Positions 33,604-43,030 of a stretch of 64,000 bases of DNA are shown here, in pieces. The notes beneath the pieces are model-generated. The model was not told where the DNA came from and did not search any database. It was given only the letters and a program-made list of their open reading frames with translations. The stretch comes from UBA6049 sp965662345. GTDB lineage: Bacteria > Bacteroidota > Bacteroidia > Flavobacteriales_G > Salibacteraceae. The position numbers were made by a program, and so were the translations under genes. Where the stretch lies: positions 62,001-126,000 of the forward strand of contig CBFIHE010000001.1 of the NCBI GenBank assembly GCA_965662345.1. Reading direction: 5' to 3'. The first letter of the stretch is position 1. Each line of letters begins with the position of its first letter.

Positions 33604-34616
33604 TGAGCTTTAGTTAATCCCATTTGAAATTGGAGGAAGTCCTTAGTGTCTTCCTCTACTTTTTTATAGTTATCTGAAATCACATCGCAAGCAATCACAT
33701 GACTGTTCGCATCAGGATAGGCAATACGTTGTTTTACACTTTTTGGTGTGCCAAGCGCATCGTACATTTTTAACATGGCATCTACTTTAACCACGTCATC
33801 TTGTACTTCTTCATTCTTGTAAAAGTATCCTAAGAAAACAGGTTGCTCGATGCGTGAAAAGTTTTCCAGAGTCATGGTCTCCTCCACAAATTCTTGCAGC
33901 TCTGCCACAGCCTCCAATCTATACTTGGTGGTCCAATACTTGTTGCGTTCTTCATCAGCATCCCACTCATGGTAGTCGCTGCCCTTTATCAATCTCGCTA
34001 ACTGAACACCGTACGGGTCATTAATGAGCTTGGCATTTTCGTCTTTAATTTCAATATTCGGTGAATAAAGAATGAGGCCGCGTACAATCTCTGGATATTT
34101 AGCAGCTAAGAGTAGAGAGAGAGAACCACCCGTTGAGTGGCTCATTAGAATAACTTTTTTACCCAATTTAGAGCCTACGGCTAAAGCTTCTTGAGCAGAT
34201 CTTAGTAGACCAGATGCGGTTAATTCAACCATTGGCTCGTCTTCAATAACTCCGTGATGCGACAAGCGAGATAGGTAAACATTCATACCAAAGGCTTTTC
34301 CCAAGTTCACATGAACAGGGTTACCTTCCATATGAGAGGCAGAAAATCCATGTAGGTAAACCAAGGCATACTCGGTTTCTGTTTTTAGGGAGTCGTCAAA
34401 CCAAACTACTTTGGCCTCGTTTCCTGGTTTAACAGAAACTTGTTTTTCCAAACCTTCAACAAATGAGTCTAATTGCTCGCGTTCAGCTACTGGCGGAAGC
34501 TTTGGATTAAACTCTAACTCACTAGGAGTAGGGCCAAGCATAAATAAGCATATGCCCAGAAGCACAAATAAGGATATGTATTTGAAGGATTTAAGTCTTT
34601 GAACAGGTCCGAACAT
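33600..34616 (-). CDS. Alpha/beta hydrolase, membrane-anchored
   Basis: This 338-residue protein has an N-terminal hydrophobic segment (ISLFVLLGICLFMLG, signal or anchor). The hydrolase core has the oxyanion segment VYLHGFSAS, the nucleophile elbow HSTGGS (Ser near residue 160), an acid in the region after YFYKNEEVQDD, and a His in DANSHV. Substrate unknown; probably a periplasmic esterase or lipase-like enzyme. A TATATTCG element lies exactly 5 nt before the ATG (34621-34628). It shares 4 bases with the end of lemA. Confidence 0.85.
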   Translation of the reverse strand: MFGPVQRLKSFKYISLFVLLGICLFMLGPTPSELEFNPKLPPVAEREQLDSFVEGLEKQVSVKPGNEAKVVWFDDSLKTETEYALVYLHGFSASHMEGNPVHVNLGKAFGMNVYLSRLSHHGVIEDEPMVELTASGLLRSAQEALAVGSKLGKKVILMSHSTGGSLSLLLAAKYPEIVRGLILYSPNIEIKDENAKLINDPYGVQLARLIKGSDYHEWDADEERNKYWTTKYRLEAVAELQEFVEETMTLENFSRIEQPVFLGYFYKNEEVQDDVVKVDAMLKMYDALGTPKSVKQRIAYPDANSHVIACDVISDNYKKVEEDTKDFLQFQMGLTKAH

Positions 34617-34620
34617 GTTG

Positions 34621-34628
34621 CGAATATA
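34621..34628 (-). promoter_or_regulatory. -7 promoter element abutting the hydrolase start
   Basis: On the minus strand TATATTCG followed by CAAC and then ATG, so the mRNA would be essentially leaderless. Confidence 0.4.
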
Positions 34629-34824
34629 ATCTCAAATAGAGCCATCTGGTTTAGGAGTTGAAAAATTTTCTTTTCTTTTGTAAGGTTCCATCGGGAGTTT
34701 AACCCTTTGATTCACACCATAAATATTAACTCAGTTTAACCTCATTAGATAAGACGAGACTCATTCCACCCAACTAAATCATTCAAGCTTTTCAAGCAAA
34801 CTGTATACCCTCCTTATCGGCTTA

Positions 34825-35616
34825 ATGCTTACTAGCTTAAGCACCTTACAAGCCCAAACGTTTAGATATAACGCACCCGATTTTAATGGTAGAGTAAGCA
34901 AGATTTTGCCTATTTCTGGTGATTGTGTTCTGGTTTTCGGATATTTTAACGCTGAGGTAACTCCGCCTCAAACGGTATGGAAAACCGGAGCGCAAGGCTC
35001 TGTGGGTGCCTACAGCGGAATGATTTCTCGTATTTATTATCCGATTGTGGAAACCCCAGGAAAATTCCACTTTGTAGCGAATCACGCAGACCAGTCATAC
35101 AATTGGATGAATAGTGTTATTCTGTACACTTACGATGCGCAAAGCAATACGATGACTGATACTGTTTTGCCTGGTTATGGGCGTGTACTGCAAATAGATG
35201 AGAACTATGTTTATCCTGATACCGAGGGCAGCACTTTTTCAAGGTTAGCGGTTCCTTCATTAACTCCGGATACGTCTTGGGTGGGCACATCCATTAATAA
35301 TCAGGGAACCATTGGGCTTAGCGTTTCAGACAGCCTAATGGCCTACACGCAAGTGGGGCAGGTAGTATACAATTTCACGGTGGTAGATAATCAATCGGGT
35401 AACGTACTGCATTCCTATACCGTGCCGAGTATACTGGGATCACAATCTAACTCTGAGCTACTTTCCATAGGTGATTCACTTTTTCTTCAACTCACCACCA
35501 AATTTGCACATGAAACTAGGGTTCACGTTTTGGATACCGGAGGACTTAGAAGCGATTTGGTACTGCAAGGCGCGTATGCTGATGTGGTATTCTTAAACGG
35601 TGAACTTTTTTGGTAG
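34825..35616 (+). pseudogene. T9SS cargo protein, N-terminal half (frameshifted, start unclear)
   Basis: 263 residues, secreted. The encoded signal-like stretch begins upstream of the first ATG: in frame from 34795 it reads SKLYTLLIGLMLTSLSTLQAQ, which looks like a whole signal peptide, but there is no ATG, GTG or TTG between the stop at 34750 and the ATG at 34825. The frame then ends at GELFW just after a run of six T (35606-35611). One more T would join it to the next frame as GELFLVGDFPGYS. The mature part is beta-rich with no recognised domain. Two lesions suggest a decaying gene, unless they are sequencing errors. Confidence 0.75.
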
Positions 35617-37145
35617 GAGACTTCCCAGGATATTCAAATGTTATTTCAATACACCCGCAAACGAAGGCCGTTACGGATAGAAATATTCAGATTTCTGGAA
35701 GGATAGCCGTGATGGATACCACGGGTCAACACCTCAAGGTTGCGGGAGTTTTTGACACCATCAATGGAACTTCTGTATCAAATTACGCAGAAATAGATGT
35801 AAACGGTAACCTGTTGTACAGTCCTACGGGTGCATGGGCTAAAATGAGTCAATTCTATCACAGGGCAGCAACTGCGACTGATTCGGTTTTTGTGGGCATT
35901 AACTTGAAAAAGAAAACTCAGCCTGTGAGTTCACCTGTAATATATGATGCCGCTCAAAACAGTTTACAAGCCTTTCCACATACACTTGACCCAAGGTTCA
36001 AGCCGATTGAAATTCACAATGGAGAGTTGCTTTGCAGGTTTAAAAACCAAAGTGAAGATATAGTTGCAGCGCTAGAACTACAAACCGGAAACTTAGACAC
36101 CATTCTTACATCTGTTGGTAGATACGGTGTTTCACACTTGCGTAACGACCGTGTATTTCTTTATGAATCGCGATATACCGGTAATAGTGTAATTGGCATT
36201 CACAGAAGCAATGGCGATACCTTGTATTATGATCATGGTAACGAAGAAAAAGTTTTGGATATAGCACCAATGAACGATAGCTTGCTGATTCTGTGCGCAT
36301 CTGCTACGGGCATGTATGGCGAAGAGGTTTTCTTAAGGTCTGCAGATGTTTCTTCAGGAGCGCTAAATCATACGTTACATTCTTTCACCACAGATCAAAG
36401 TGACGAGACTCTTGCTAAAGTTTCTAATGGATTAATTGCGACTTACGCGGATGGCATTTCTTTTATGGTTCAAGTGAATCAAGCAATGCAGTCTCATATA
36501 AGTATTCTTTTCAGTAGGGTATCTAGTTTCAATTCATGGAGCCAAACAGGTAGTTTCTCTTACGTTGATAATGATGGTGACTTGGTAAGTGTAACAGGCT
36601 TATTGGTTTCTTCATCGGGCAATTTGGTTCTTAATTCACGATACTACAAGCAGTATCATCTCTCTAAGGCAATTTGGCTTTTAAACGATAGTACTTTACC
36701 GTTTGGGCATTCACAGAGCCCTTCGTTTGTGGATACGGTGAACGGGTTTTTTAGCGTAAGCACTTTTACCAATGGTTATCTCATGCTAGGCGGAAAACCC
36801 TATGGAAAGTCAATGGAGTATAATTTTGAAACAGGCGGTAGAGCCTTTGCCGTATTCACCAATCCTGCAATTCAAGGTCCGCCTTTGGCTATTGAGGAGC
36901 GTGTTCAGGAAACTCCTGAAATTGAGAGTATCCTGTACCCTAACCCAGCAAGTGATCAGGTTTGGGTTCATCCAAAGGTTGAACAAGGCGAAATTGCTAT
37001 ACATTCTATTACGGGTCGGCTTGTTTTCACCATGAATGCATCGGCTAGGAGCGTAGGCCTACCAGAGCTTCCAAAAGGAGTTTATCTGGTAACTGCGCAG
37101 TTGCCTGATGGAGAACAATTAATTCAGAAACTAATTATCCAATAA
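35610..37145 (+). pseudogene. T9SS cargo protein, C-terminal half with sorting domain
   Basis: 511 residues continuing the protein above after a one-base frame change; the apparent TTG start at 35610 is only the first available codon. The body is beta-rich, with repeating VSNGLIATYADGISFMV-like strands that could form a propeller. The last 80 residues are a T9SS type A sorting domain (SILYPNPASDQVWV, IHSITGRLVF, LPKGVYLVTAQLPDG, ending KLIIQ). The joined protein would have about 775 residues. The sorting domain is intact, so the lesion would abolish export of the protein as a unit. Confidence 0.8.
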
Positions 37146-37315
37146 TCATGATTAGAGCTACCTTGACAGAAATAGTTCTGTTCATCAGGTACACGTTCCA
37201 TCTCCGTAATGCGAGATTCATTTAAGGTAAGTTCCCAAAGTGCTTCTTGCGAAACCAGAAGTCCTTTACCAAGGAAGAAAGAAAAGCAGGCAAAGAGCAG
37301 TGTGTGTTTTAACAT
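37124..37315 (-). CDS. Possible small secreted protein
   Basis: A 63-residue frame with a signal-peptide-like start (LKHTLLFACFSFFLGKGLLVSQ) and an acidic tail of about 40 residues with one Cys. It lies 24 nt downstream of the TIGR02757 gene on the same strand and overlaps the end of the convergent T9SS gene by 22 bases. No family recognised. It could be real or chance. Confidence 0.4.
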   Translation of the reverse strand: MLKHTLLFACFSFFLGKGLLVSQEALWELTLNESRITEMERVPDEQNYFCQGSSNHDYWIISF

Positions 37316-37339
37316 AGGTTAAAGTTAACATAATGGGTG

Positions 37340-38098
37340 CTATTTTTCAAAAGCACCCATTCCAAAAAGGGCAAAGTCGTATTTCACGGGGTCTTCAGGG
37401 TCCATCTTTCGCAGAGCTGATGTGAGTTCTTCCACAGCCTGCCAATCATTTTGCTTTCGTTTGAGTAAGCCTAATTTTCTGCCCACATTGCCTGTGTGTA
37501 CATCCAGCGGAATCATCAACCTATCGGGAGAGAGCCTCTTCCAGAGTCCAAAATCCACTCCGTAATCTGCCGGCCGAACCATCCAACGCAAAAACATATT
37601 CATCCGCTTTGCGCTAGATTTCTTCAATGGATTTGGAAGATGTTTTTCTGATCGTTTTAAATGTTCATCCGCAAAGAATTGCTCTTTGAAAGATGCTAAG
37701 TTGGTGGCCATATCTTTGGGTGATTTGCTCATCCATGATTCAAGTCCATCATGGTTTTTGTAGCAGTTGTTTAAGGCTGAAATGAAATATAGAAGATCAT
37801 CTGCATTAAATGTTCTGTGAACAAAAGAGGTAAATGGTATGAGGTCGTTCTCGGAATGATTCAGAATAAAATCATGCGGAGCATTGTCCATGAGCTCCAC
37901 GAGTTTGGTTGCGTTGTTAATAATGGTTTTACGTTGCCCCCACGCAATCACCGCGGTAAGGAATCCGCTAATCTCAATGTCTTCTTTCTTCGTAAACCGA
38001 TGAGGTATTTGAACGGGGTCATGCTCTATGAAAAATGCTTTTTCATAGTACGCTGCACGCTCATCAAGTAGGCCCTTTAATTCTTTTGTAATTGTCAT
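37340..38098 (-). CDS. TIGR02757 family protein
   Basis: This 252-residue soluble protein has the family features: HDPVQIPHRFTKKEDIEISGF in overlapping form, AVIAWGQRKTII, and RTFNADDLLYFI. The C-terminal half, with MNMFLRWMVRP and LMIPLDVHTGNVGRKLGLLKR, has the helix-hairpin-helix look of DNA glycosylase-like folds. Function is not established; a nucleic-acid role is only suggested by that similarity. It overlaps the upstream T9SS gene by 4 bases. Confidence 0.88.
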   Translation of the reverse strand: MTITKELKGLLDERAAYYEKAFFIEHDPVQIPHRFTKKEDIEISGFLTAVIAWGQRKTIINNATKLVELMDNAPHDFILNHSENDLIPFTSFVHRTFNADDLLYFISALNNCYKNHDGLESWMSKSPKDMATNLASFKEQFFADEHLKRSEKHLPNPLKKSSAKRMNMFLRWMVRPADYGVDFGLWKRLSPDRLMIPLDVHTGNVGRKLGLLKRKQNDWQAVEELTSALRKMDPEDPVKYDFALFGMGAFEK

Positions 38099-39087
38099 TT
38101 AATAATAAGCACCTTACGCGAATAGGCTTTACTCTCCGTTTCAACTAGGAGGATGTATGAGCCAGCAGGCAGATCGCTAGCATTTAACTTATGCATGGTG
38201 TTGTTAGGAGCAGACGATCGTACTAATTGACCAGATTCATCAAACAGACTCACGTATTCAACAGACGTTGAGAAATTTATGTTAAGCTCTGTTTTTGCTG
38301 GTATAGGGAAAATCTTCAAAGCTTCTTCCGAGCTAATGTCTTCAATGGCTAAAGGCAGTTGGTTAAAAGAAGAGGCCCTAACGTATTTAAAGGCATTTCC
38401 TGTTGGGATGTAAAGACCAAACAAGTTTTCTTCATTAATGGTGAGGCGCATTACGGGTATAGGACTTCCTTTTACGAACCAAAAATACCTTGTGCTGCGC
38501 AGCGTTCTTGGTATGGGGAACTCCTCAATATCAATAACTACTTTAACCCTGTAAACATCGTTGTATGTCGCATCTGGAAGTTCAAGTGTACCAAATCCAT
38601 CATAGGTACTTTGGGTACCGCCATTTCTGAAGGAAATAGGACTCAACCCACCTTGAACGGTTCCTGCAAAGGAGCCTGTTACCAATTGTCCAAAATTCAT
38701 TGGGAATTGGGCGATTTCAATTGGTAATGTATACCGAGTATCTTGTTGACCAGCTGTTGTACCTACAAGGGAGAATACATCATCTGTAGAAACGTAGAAA
38801 GAACTTCCACTTTCTGACTTAATACGTTTGTTTGCAGGAAATCTTGAAAAAGGAACATCGCCAGAAATAGTTTCAGTAGAAGAAGTGCCATTTAGTCCTC
38901 TGAAACTCCAAATTACTCCAGCGCCTTCATCGCCAGGTGAAGGAAAAAATGAACTTCCTTTTACTACCTCATAAGTACCGTTAGTCAGCCGATGTTCATT
39001 GCCGTAGAGAATGGGCTGGGCCAGCGTCATAGTAGCATGTAGACACACAACTATGATGAACAAAGTAACCGTAAGGATGTATCTCAT
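38095..39087 (-). CDS. T9SS type A sorting domain protein
   Basis: About 330 residues: a signal peptide (RYILTVTLFIIVVCLHATMTLAQ in overlapping form), a beta-rich body of unknown function with no recognised domain, and a C-terminal sorting domain of about 75 residues (LKIFPIPAKTELNI, YVSLFDESGQLV, DLPAGSYILLVE, ending KVLIIK). It is probably secreted or attached to the cell surface by the T9SS. I chose the ATG at 39087: the alternative at 39096 lies inside a perfect -7 element (TATCTTTG, 39094-39101 on the minus strand). Confidence 0.85.
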   Translation of the reverse strand: MRYILTVTLFIIVVCLHATMTLAQPILYGNEHRLTNGTYEVVKGSSFFPSPGDEGAGVIWSFRGLNGTSSTETISGDVPFSRFPANKRIKSESGSSFYVSTDDVFSLVGTTAGQQDTRYTLPIEIAQFPMNFGQLVTGSFAGTVQGGLSPISFRNGGTQSTYDGFGTLELPDATYNDVYRVKVVIDIEEFPIPRTLRSTRYFWFVKGSPIPVMRLTINEENLFGLYIPTGNAFKYVRASSFNQLPLAIEDISSEEALKIFPIPAKTELNINFSTSVEYVSLFDESGQLVRSSAPNNTMHKLNASDLPAGSYILLVETESKAYSRKVLIIK

Positions 39088-39177
39088 CTCTGCCAAAGAT
39101 AGTATTCAATAAGTGAAATATTGAAGAATATTCAATAACCTAGTTTCCATATCACTACTTTAGAAGCCTCAAGTGTT

Positions 39178-39327
39178 ATGGTTTTAATTGCTGCATATTG
39201 GATCGTATTAGCTGGTTTCTTCCATAGAATGGCTAAGTGGCTTGGCTTCTATATAGAATCACCATTTAAATCATCTTTAGCCTTTTTGGGCGTGTATGGA
39301 GTTGGTTCCGTACTATTGCTGATTTGA
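39178..39327 (+). CDS. 49-residue small membrane protein
   Basis: An intact short frame encoding two hydrophobic segments (VLIAAYWIVLAGFFHRM and SSLAFLGVYGVGSVLLLI). Its stop codon (TGA, 39325-39327) overlaps the TTG start of the next membrane protein in the arrangement TTGA, which suggests translational coupling. A TACTTTAG element (39156-39163) lies 15 nt before the ATG. No family recognised. Confidence 0.55.
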   Translation: MVLIAAYWIVLAGFFHRMAKWLGFYIESPFKSSLAFLGVYGVGSVLLLI

Positions 39328-40751
39328 TAAAGAATAAGAATTGCTGGATTAGCTTCATTAGAGACTATAAATTCTGGTTTGTTCTGGTCCTTTTTTTGGG
39401 GTGGTCTAGTTTACCTCCAAAACTACCAGATGAAGGTCTTTACTACAATCAAGCGGTACATTGGTTTGATCAACTTGGATTGGTTCGGGGTCTTGCGAAT
39501 TTTGACTTCTTTCTAATACAAGGTTCTTCTTTCCATGCTTGGATGGCTTTATTGAACTATGATGAGTTCTTTCACTTTAATGATTTAGGAGGCTTTTTTG
39601 GTTTGTTATTTTTTCTAGAAGCTTCAAGTACTACTGATAGATCTTCATTAGGATTTCGATTTGCTGCTTATGCTTCTCTTCCAATAATTCTTCTACTTAT
39701 TACTTCATCCTCTGCTGATGTCATCATACTGGTTGGTTGCTTGGTGGCAACATATGAATTGTTAGCAAGGAAGAAAAATACAGGTCCTCTTGGTTGGCTT
39801 CTTGCAGGCATGCTTTTAACTAAAATAAGTGCGATTGTATTCTGTGGTTTTATTGGGTTAATCAACCTTTATAAACGTGATACACGATTAATTACGTTTA
39901 TTCCAGTTTTGGGCTTGGTAATTCATTTTGTAAAAAGTTTTAAGGTCTCTGGACACTTATTGGCTCCATTCTATACAAACACAATGATTCAATCGAATCA
40001 TCAAGTTCCTGAGAGTGTTATCAACTATGCTAAACTCTCAGGTATCCAAAAAGGGTTCAACTACCCTGACTTGGAAGCATTATCAGAGTGGGGACTATTT
40101 GAGAGGCTTTTTCATTTTGGAAGTATGGGTGCACTGGAAATAGCATCGGTCTTATCAACGCTTATTGTTGTAGGGATTTTAATTCAGAAAAAGGATTATT
40201 TCTACAGGATATATGCCTTTGGACTCTTTGCTTTTTTAGTTATCTGGTTTTGGACCTCTCCTCAGTTTAGATTGCTGTATCCTTTCGCAATAAGTGCCAT
40301 TTCATTAGTCTTAGGAATACTTCATATTCCGGTAAAAACGAAAGTTGAAGGGTTCTTTGGAGTCTCTTCAATCGTTTTCATGTTTATGCTCCTGGTAACT
40401 CCTTTAGGACATTTAAAATTCTTACCAGAAAGTCCGTCAATTGCTTCGTTTGAGGGGTATTCCATTGATTACTTAGTGAAACCTTATCCTGTTTTTATTG
40501 ACCAAGAATATGTTGAAGTAAGCTTTAACAAATTACAATATAGTAGACCTGTAAAAAGGGCATTTTGCTTTTATGGAGGTTTTCCGTGTAACGCCTCTAT
40601 GTTAAGGACTTATGAAACTGATTCAGTCTTTTATCCCATAATGCTTGGTGAGTCTTACAAAGACGGTTTTGGATATGCGTCCATACCATTGAGCGAGTTT
40701 GATACATCGCTCATCGCTAAGTACAATGCATACAGCATAAATAGATGGTAA
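39324..40751 (+). CDS. Multi-span membrane protein, GT-C/LIC_10190-like
   Basis: 475 residues with about 9-10 spans. Near the N-terminus after the first span lies PDEGLYYNQAVHWFDQLGLV, then GLANFDFFLIQGSSFHAW. An acidic residue just after the first span followed by a QAVxW...GxVxGLAN pattern resembles LIC_10190-type and other GT-C-like membrane proteins. The C-terminal 100 residues are soluble, with two Cys. A glycan role is inference. TTG at 39324 is the first start codon in this frame and is coupled to the small upstream frame. Few genes here start with TTG. Confidence 0.7.
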   Translation: MIKNKNCWISFIRDYKFWFVLVLFLGWSSLPPKLPDEGLYYNQAVHWFDQLGLVRGLANFDFFLIQGSSFHAWMALLNYDEFFHFNDLGGFFGLLFFLEASSTTDRSSLGFRFAAYASLPIILLLITSSSADVIILVGCLVATYELLARKKNTGPLGWLLAGMLLTKISAIVFCGFIGLINLYKRDTRLITFIPVLGLVIHFVKSFKVSGHLLAPFYTNTMIQSNHQVPESVINYAKLSGIQKGFNYPDLEALSEWGLFERLFHFGSMGALEIASVLSTLIVVGILIQKKDYFYRIYAFGLFAFLVIWFWTSPQFRLLYPFAISAISLVLGILHIPVKTKVEGFFGVSSIVFMFMLLVTPLGHLKFLPESPSIASFEGYSIDYLVKPYPVFIDQEYVEVSFNKLQYSRPVKRAFCFYGGFPCNASMLRTYETDSVFYPIMLGESYKDGFGYASIPLSEFDTSLIAKYNAYSINRW

Positions 40752-40760
40752 GTAGGTGGG

Positions 40761-41414
40761 TTAATCAACAATAACTCCATCTTGCATGATAAGCTTTCGG
40801 TCTGCCATATCTGCCAACGAAGTATTATGAGTTACTATGATGAATGTCTGATTAAGCTCATCACGAAGGTTAAAGAAAAGCTCATGGAGTTCTTTGGCCC
40901 CTGCTGAATCAAGATTTCCAGAGGGCTCGTCTGCTAATACTACGGCAGGTTTATTCATTAATGCTCTAGCAACCGCAACGCGTTGTTGCTCTCCACCAGA
41001 TAACTCGGCAGGCTTGTGCTCTAATCTATGACTTAAGCCTAAAAACTCTAAATTCCTCTTGGCTTCAGCTTCAGCATCTTTTACAGATACGCCCTTTATG
41101 AATGCAGGCATACACGCATTTTCTAATGCTGTAAATTCTGGTAGTAAATGATGAAACTGAAACACAAAACCGATGTGTGCATTTCTGAATGCGGCAAGTT
41201 TTCTCGCGCTCAATTTATTGACTTCTGTATTGCGTATGAAAAGCTGTCCAGAAGTAGGTGGTTCAAGTATGCCTAAAATCTGGAGTAACGTTGTTTTTCC
41301 AGCACCTGAAGCACCAACAATGCTTACAATCTCACCTTCTTTAATCTCTAGCTCAACGCCTTTGAGAACTTCTAGGTCACCGTATTTTTTGGTTATGTTA
41401 CTCGCTTTAATCAT
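40761..41414 (-). CDS. lolD: ABC transporter ATP-binding protein (LolD type)
   Basis: This 217-residue ATPase has Walker A GASGAGKTTL, the Q loop FVFQFHHLLPEF, the signature LSGGEQQRVAVARAL, Walker B VVLADEPSGNLD and the H loop VTHN. The FQFHHLLPEFTALEN segment is typical of LolD, which powers release of lipoproteins from the inner membrane. The permease LolCE is not adjacent. A TATTTTCG element lies 18 nt before the ATG (41432-41439). Confidence 0.88.
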   Translation of the reverse strand: MIKASNITKKYGDLEVLKGVELEIKEGEIVSIVGASGAGKTTLLQILGILEPPTSGQLFIRNTEVNKLSARKLAAFRNAHIGFVFQFHHLLPEFTALENACMPAFIKGVSVKDAEAEAKRNLEFLGLSHRLEHKPAELSGGEQQRVAVARALMNKPAVVLADEPSGNLDSAGAKELHELFFNLRDELNQTFIIVTHNTSLADMADRKLIMQDGVIVD

Positions 41415-41486
41415 CGCTCTGCGAAAGACAACGAAAATAGGTATTTCAAGCTGCGTTTTTAGGTTTTAGCCTTTGGATTATTGTCT

Positions 41487-41494
41487 TACTTTTG
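41487..41494 (+). promoter_or_regulatory. -7 promoter element for sucC
   Basis: TACTTTTG, perfect consensus, 39 nt before the sucC ATG. Confidence 0.45.
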
Positions 41495-41532
41495 GCGCGT
41501 TTCGACTTAGCTAATTCTAACGAAAGAAACTC

Positions 41533-42744
41533 ATGAATTTACACGAATATCAAGGGAAATCCATCCTCGCAAATTACGGAGTACGCGTGCAGCGTGGTGT
41601 AGTGGCAGAAACTGCCGAAGAGGCTTTGGAAAAAGCAAAGAAATTAAAAGAAGAAACTGGAACGGGATGGTTTGTGGTTAAGGCACAAATTCATGCAGGT
41701 GGTAGAGGTAAAGGTACAGTTACCGAAACAGGCTCCCACGGAGTGGTATTGGCTAAAAGCCTGGAAGAAGTTCCAGAAAAAGCAAAAGGCATTTTAGGTG
41801 GACACCTAGTTACTGCTCAAACTTCTAAAGAGGGTAAGAAAGTGAGTAAAATCTTCATAGCAGAAGATGTATATTACCCAGGTGATAGCGAACCTAGTGA
41901 GATCTACATGAGTGTGCTTCTCAATCGCCAAAAGGGGAGAAACATGATTATGTACTCAACCGAAGGTGGTATGAATATCGAAGAAGTTGCAGAAAAAACT
42001 CCAGAGAAAATTTTCTTTGAGGAAATAGATCCTAAAGTAGGTATTACTGGTTTTCAAGCGCGCAAGGTGGCATTCAACCTAGGTCTTCAAGGTGGTGCTT
42101 TTAAGGAAATGACAAAATTTGTAACTGCTTTGTACAAGGCATACGAAGGTGCTGACGCGTCATTGTTTGAAATCAATCCAGTACTTAAAACTTCTGATGA
42201 CAAAATCATGGCTGTTGATGCCAAGGTTACAATAGATGATAATTCACTATTTCGTCACAAAGACATTGCTGAAATGCGTGATAAGTCTGAAGAAGACCCA
42301 ACTGAAGTTGAAGCGGGTGAGATTGGCTTAAACTACGTTAAGTTAGATGGAAACGTTGGCTGTATGGTTAACGGTGCAGGTTTGGCAATGGCAACCATGG
42401 ATATTATCAAACTTTCAGGTGGTAATCCTGCTAACTTTCTAGATGTTGGTGGAACTGCAGATGCTGCTCGCGTAGAGCAAGCTTTCAGGATTATTATGAG
42501 AGATGATAATGTGAAAGCCATTTTGGTAAATATCTTCGGTGGTATTGTAAGATGCGATCGAGTGGCACAAGGTGTAGTTGATGCTTACAAGAATATTGGT
42601 GATATCAACATTCCAATTATTGTTCGTTTGCAAGGAACTAATGCAGAAGAAGCTAAAAAGCTGATAGATGAATCAGGTTTAGCTGTGCACTCGGCTATCA
42701 CTCTGCAACAAGCAGCAGATAAAGTGAAAGAAGTATTGGCTTAA
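41533..42744 (+). CDS. sucC: Succinyl-CoA ligase (ADP-forming) subunit beta
   Basis: This 403-residue TCA-cycle enzyme subunit couples succinyl-CoA cleavage to nucleotide triphosphate synthesis. It has the ATP-grasp N-terminal part (MNLHEYQGKSILANYGV, KAQIHAGGRGKG, EINPV) and the CoA-ligase C-terminal part (GNVGCMVNGAGLAMATMD, NFLDVGGTA, NIFGGIVRCD). Length is normal. The alpha subunit sucD is not adjacent; a terminator follows directly, so sucC is transcribed alone. Confidence 0.97.
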   Translation: MNLHEYQGKSILANYGVRVQRGVVAETAEEALEKAKKLKEETGTGWFVVKAQIHAGGRGKGTVTETGSHGVVLAKSLEEVPEKAKGILGGHLVTAQTSKEGKKVSKIFIAEDVYYPGDSEPSEIYMSVLLNRQKGRNMIMYSTEGGMNIEEVAEKTPEKIFFEEIDPKVGITGFQARKVAFNLGLQGGAFKEMTKFVTALYKAYEGADASLFEINPVLKTSDDKIMAVDAKVTIDDNSLFRHKDIAEMRDKSEEDPTEVEAGEIGLNYVKLDGNVGCMVNGAGLAMATMDIIKLSGGNPANFLDVGGTADAARVEQAFRIIMRDDNVKAILVNIFGGIVRCDRVAQGVVDAYKNIGDINIPIIVRLQGTNAEEAKKLIDESGLAVHSAITLQQAADKVKEVLA

Positions 42745-42766
42745 GCCAAATACAAATAAATAAGAG

Positions 42767-42797
42767 AAGCCTCGAAGATAATTTCGGGGCTTTTTTT
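42767..42797 (+). terminator. Intrinsic terminator after sucC
   Basis: Stem AGCCTCGAA/TTTCGGGGCT (one wobble) around a short loop, followed by seven T. Confidence 0.8.
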
Positions 42798-42878
42798 GTC
42801 TAATACAATTATGACGGGAAACAGGTGTTAGCTAAAAATGGATTTTAAACAATCTCATTTCCAATATGTTATAATAGC

Positions 42879-43013
42879 ATGATACACAATAAAAATACAA
42901 CACCAAGAAGACAACGCATTAGAAAATATCTCATTAGGCTTGCAGTAGTAATTGCTGCTGTTAGTGTTTCCAGTTTAGCTGTTATTTACGCAGCAAATGG
43001 TTCGTTCATGTAG
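42879..43013 (+). CDS. 44-residue small membrane protein
   Basis: A short frame with a very basic N-terminus (PRRQRIRKYLIR) and one hydrophobic helix (LAVVIAAVSVSSLAVIYAA). It lies alone after the sucC terminator. There is no clear ribosome site or -7 element, so support is only the composition of the peptide. Confidence 0.4.
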   Translation: MIHNKNTTPRRQRIRKYLIRLAVVIAAVSVSSLAVIYAANGSFM

Positions 43014-43030
43014 ACCTAATCTTACATACT

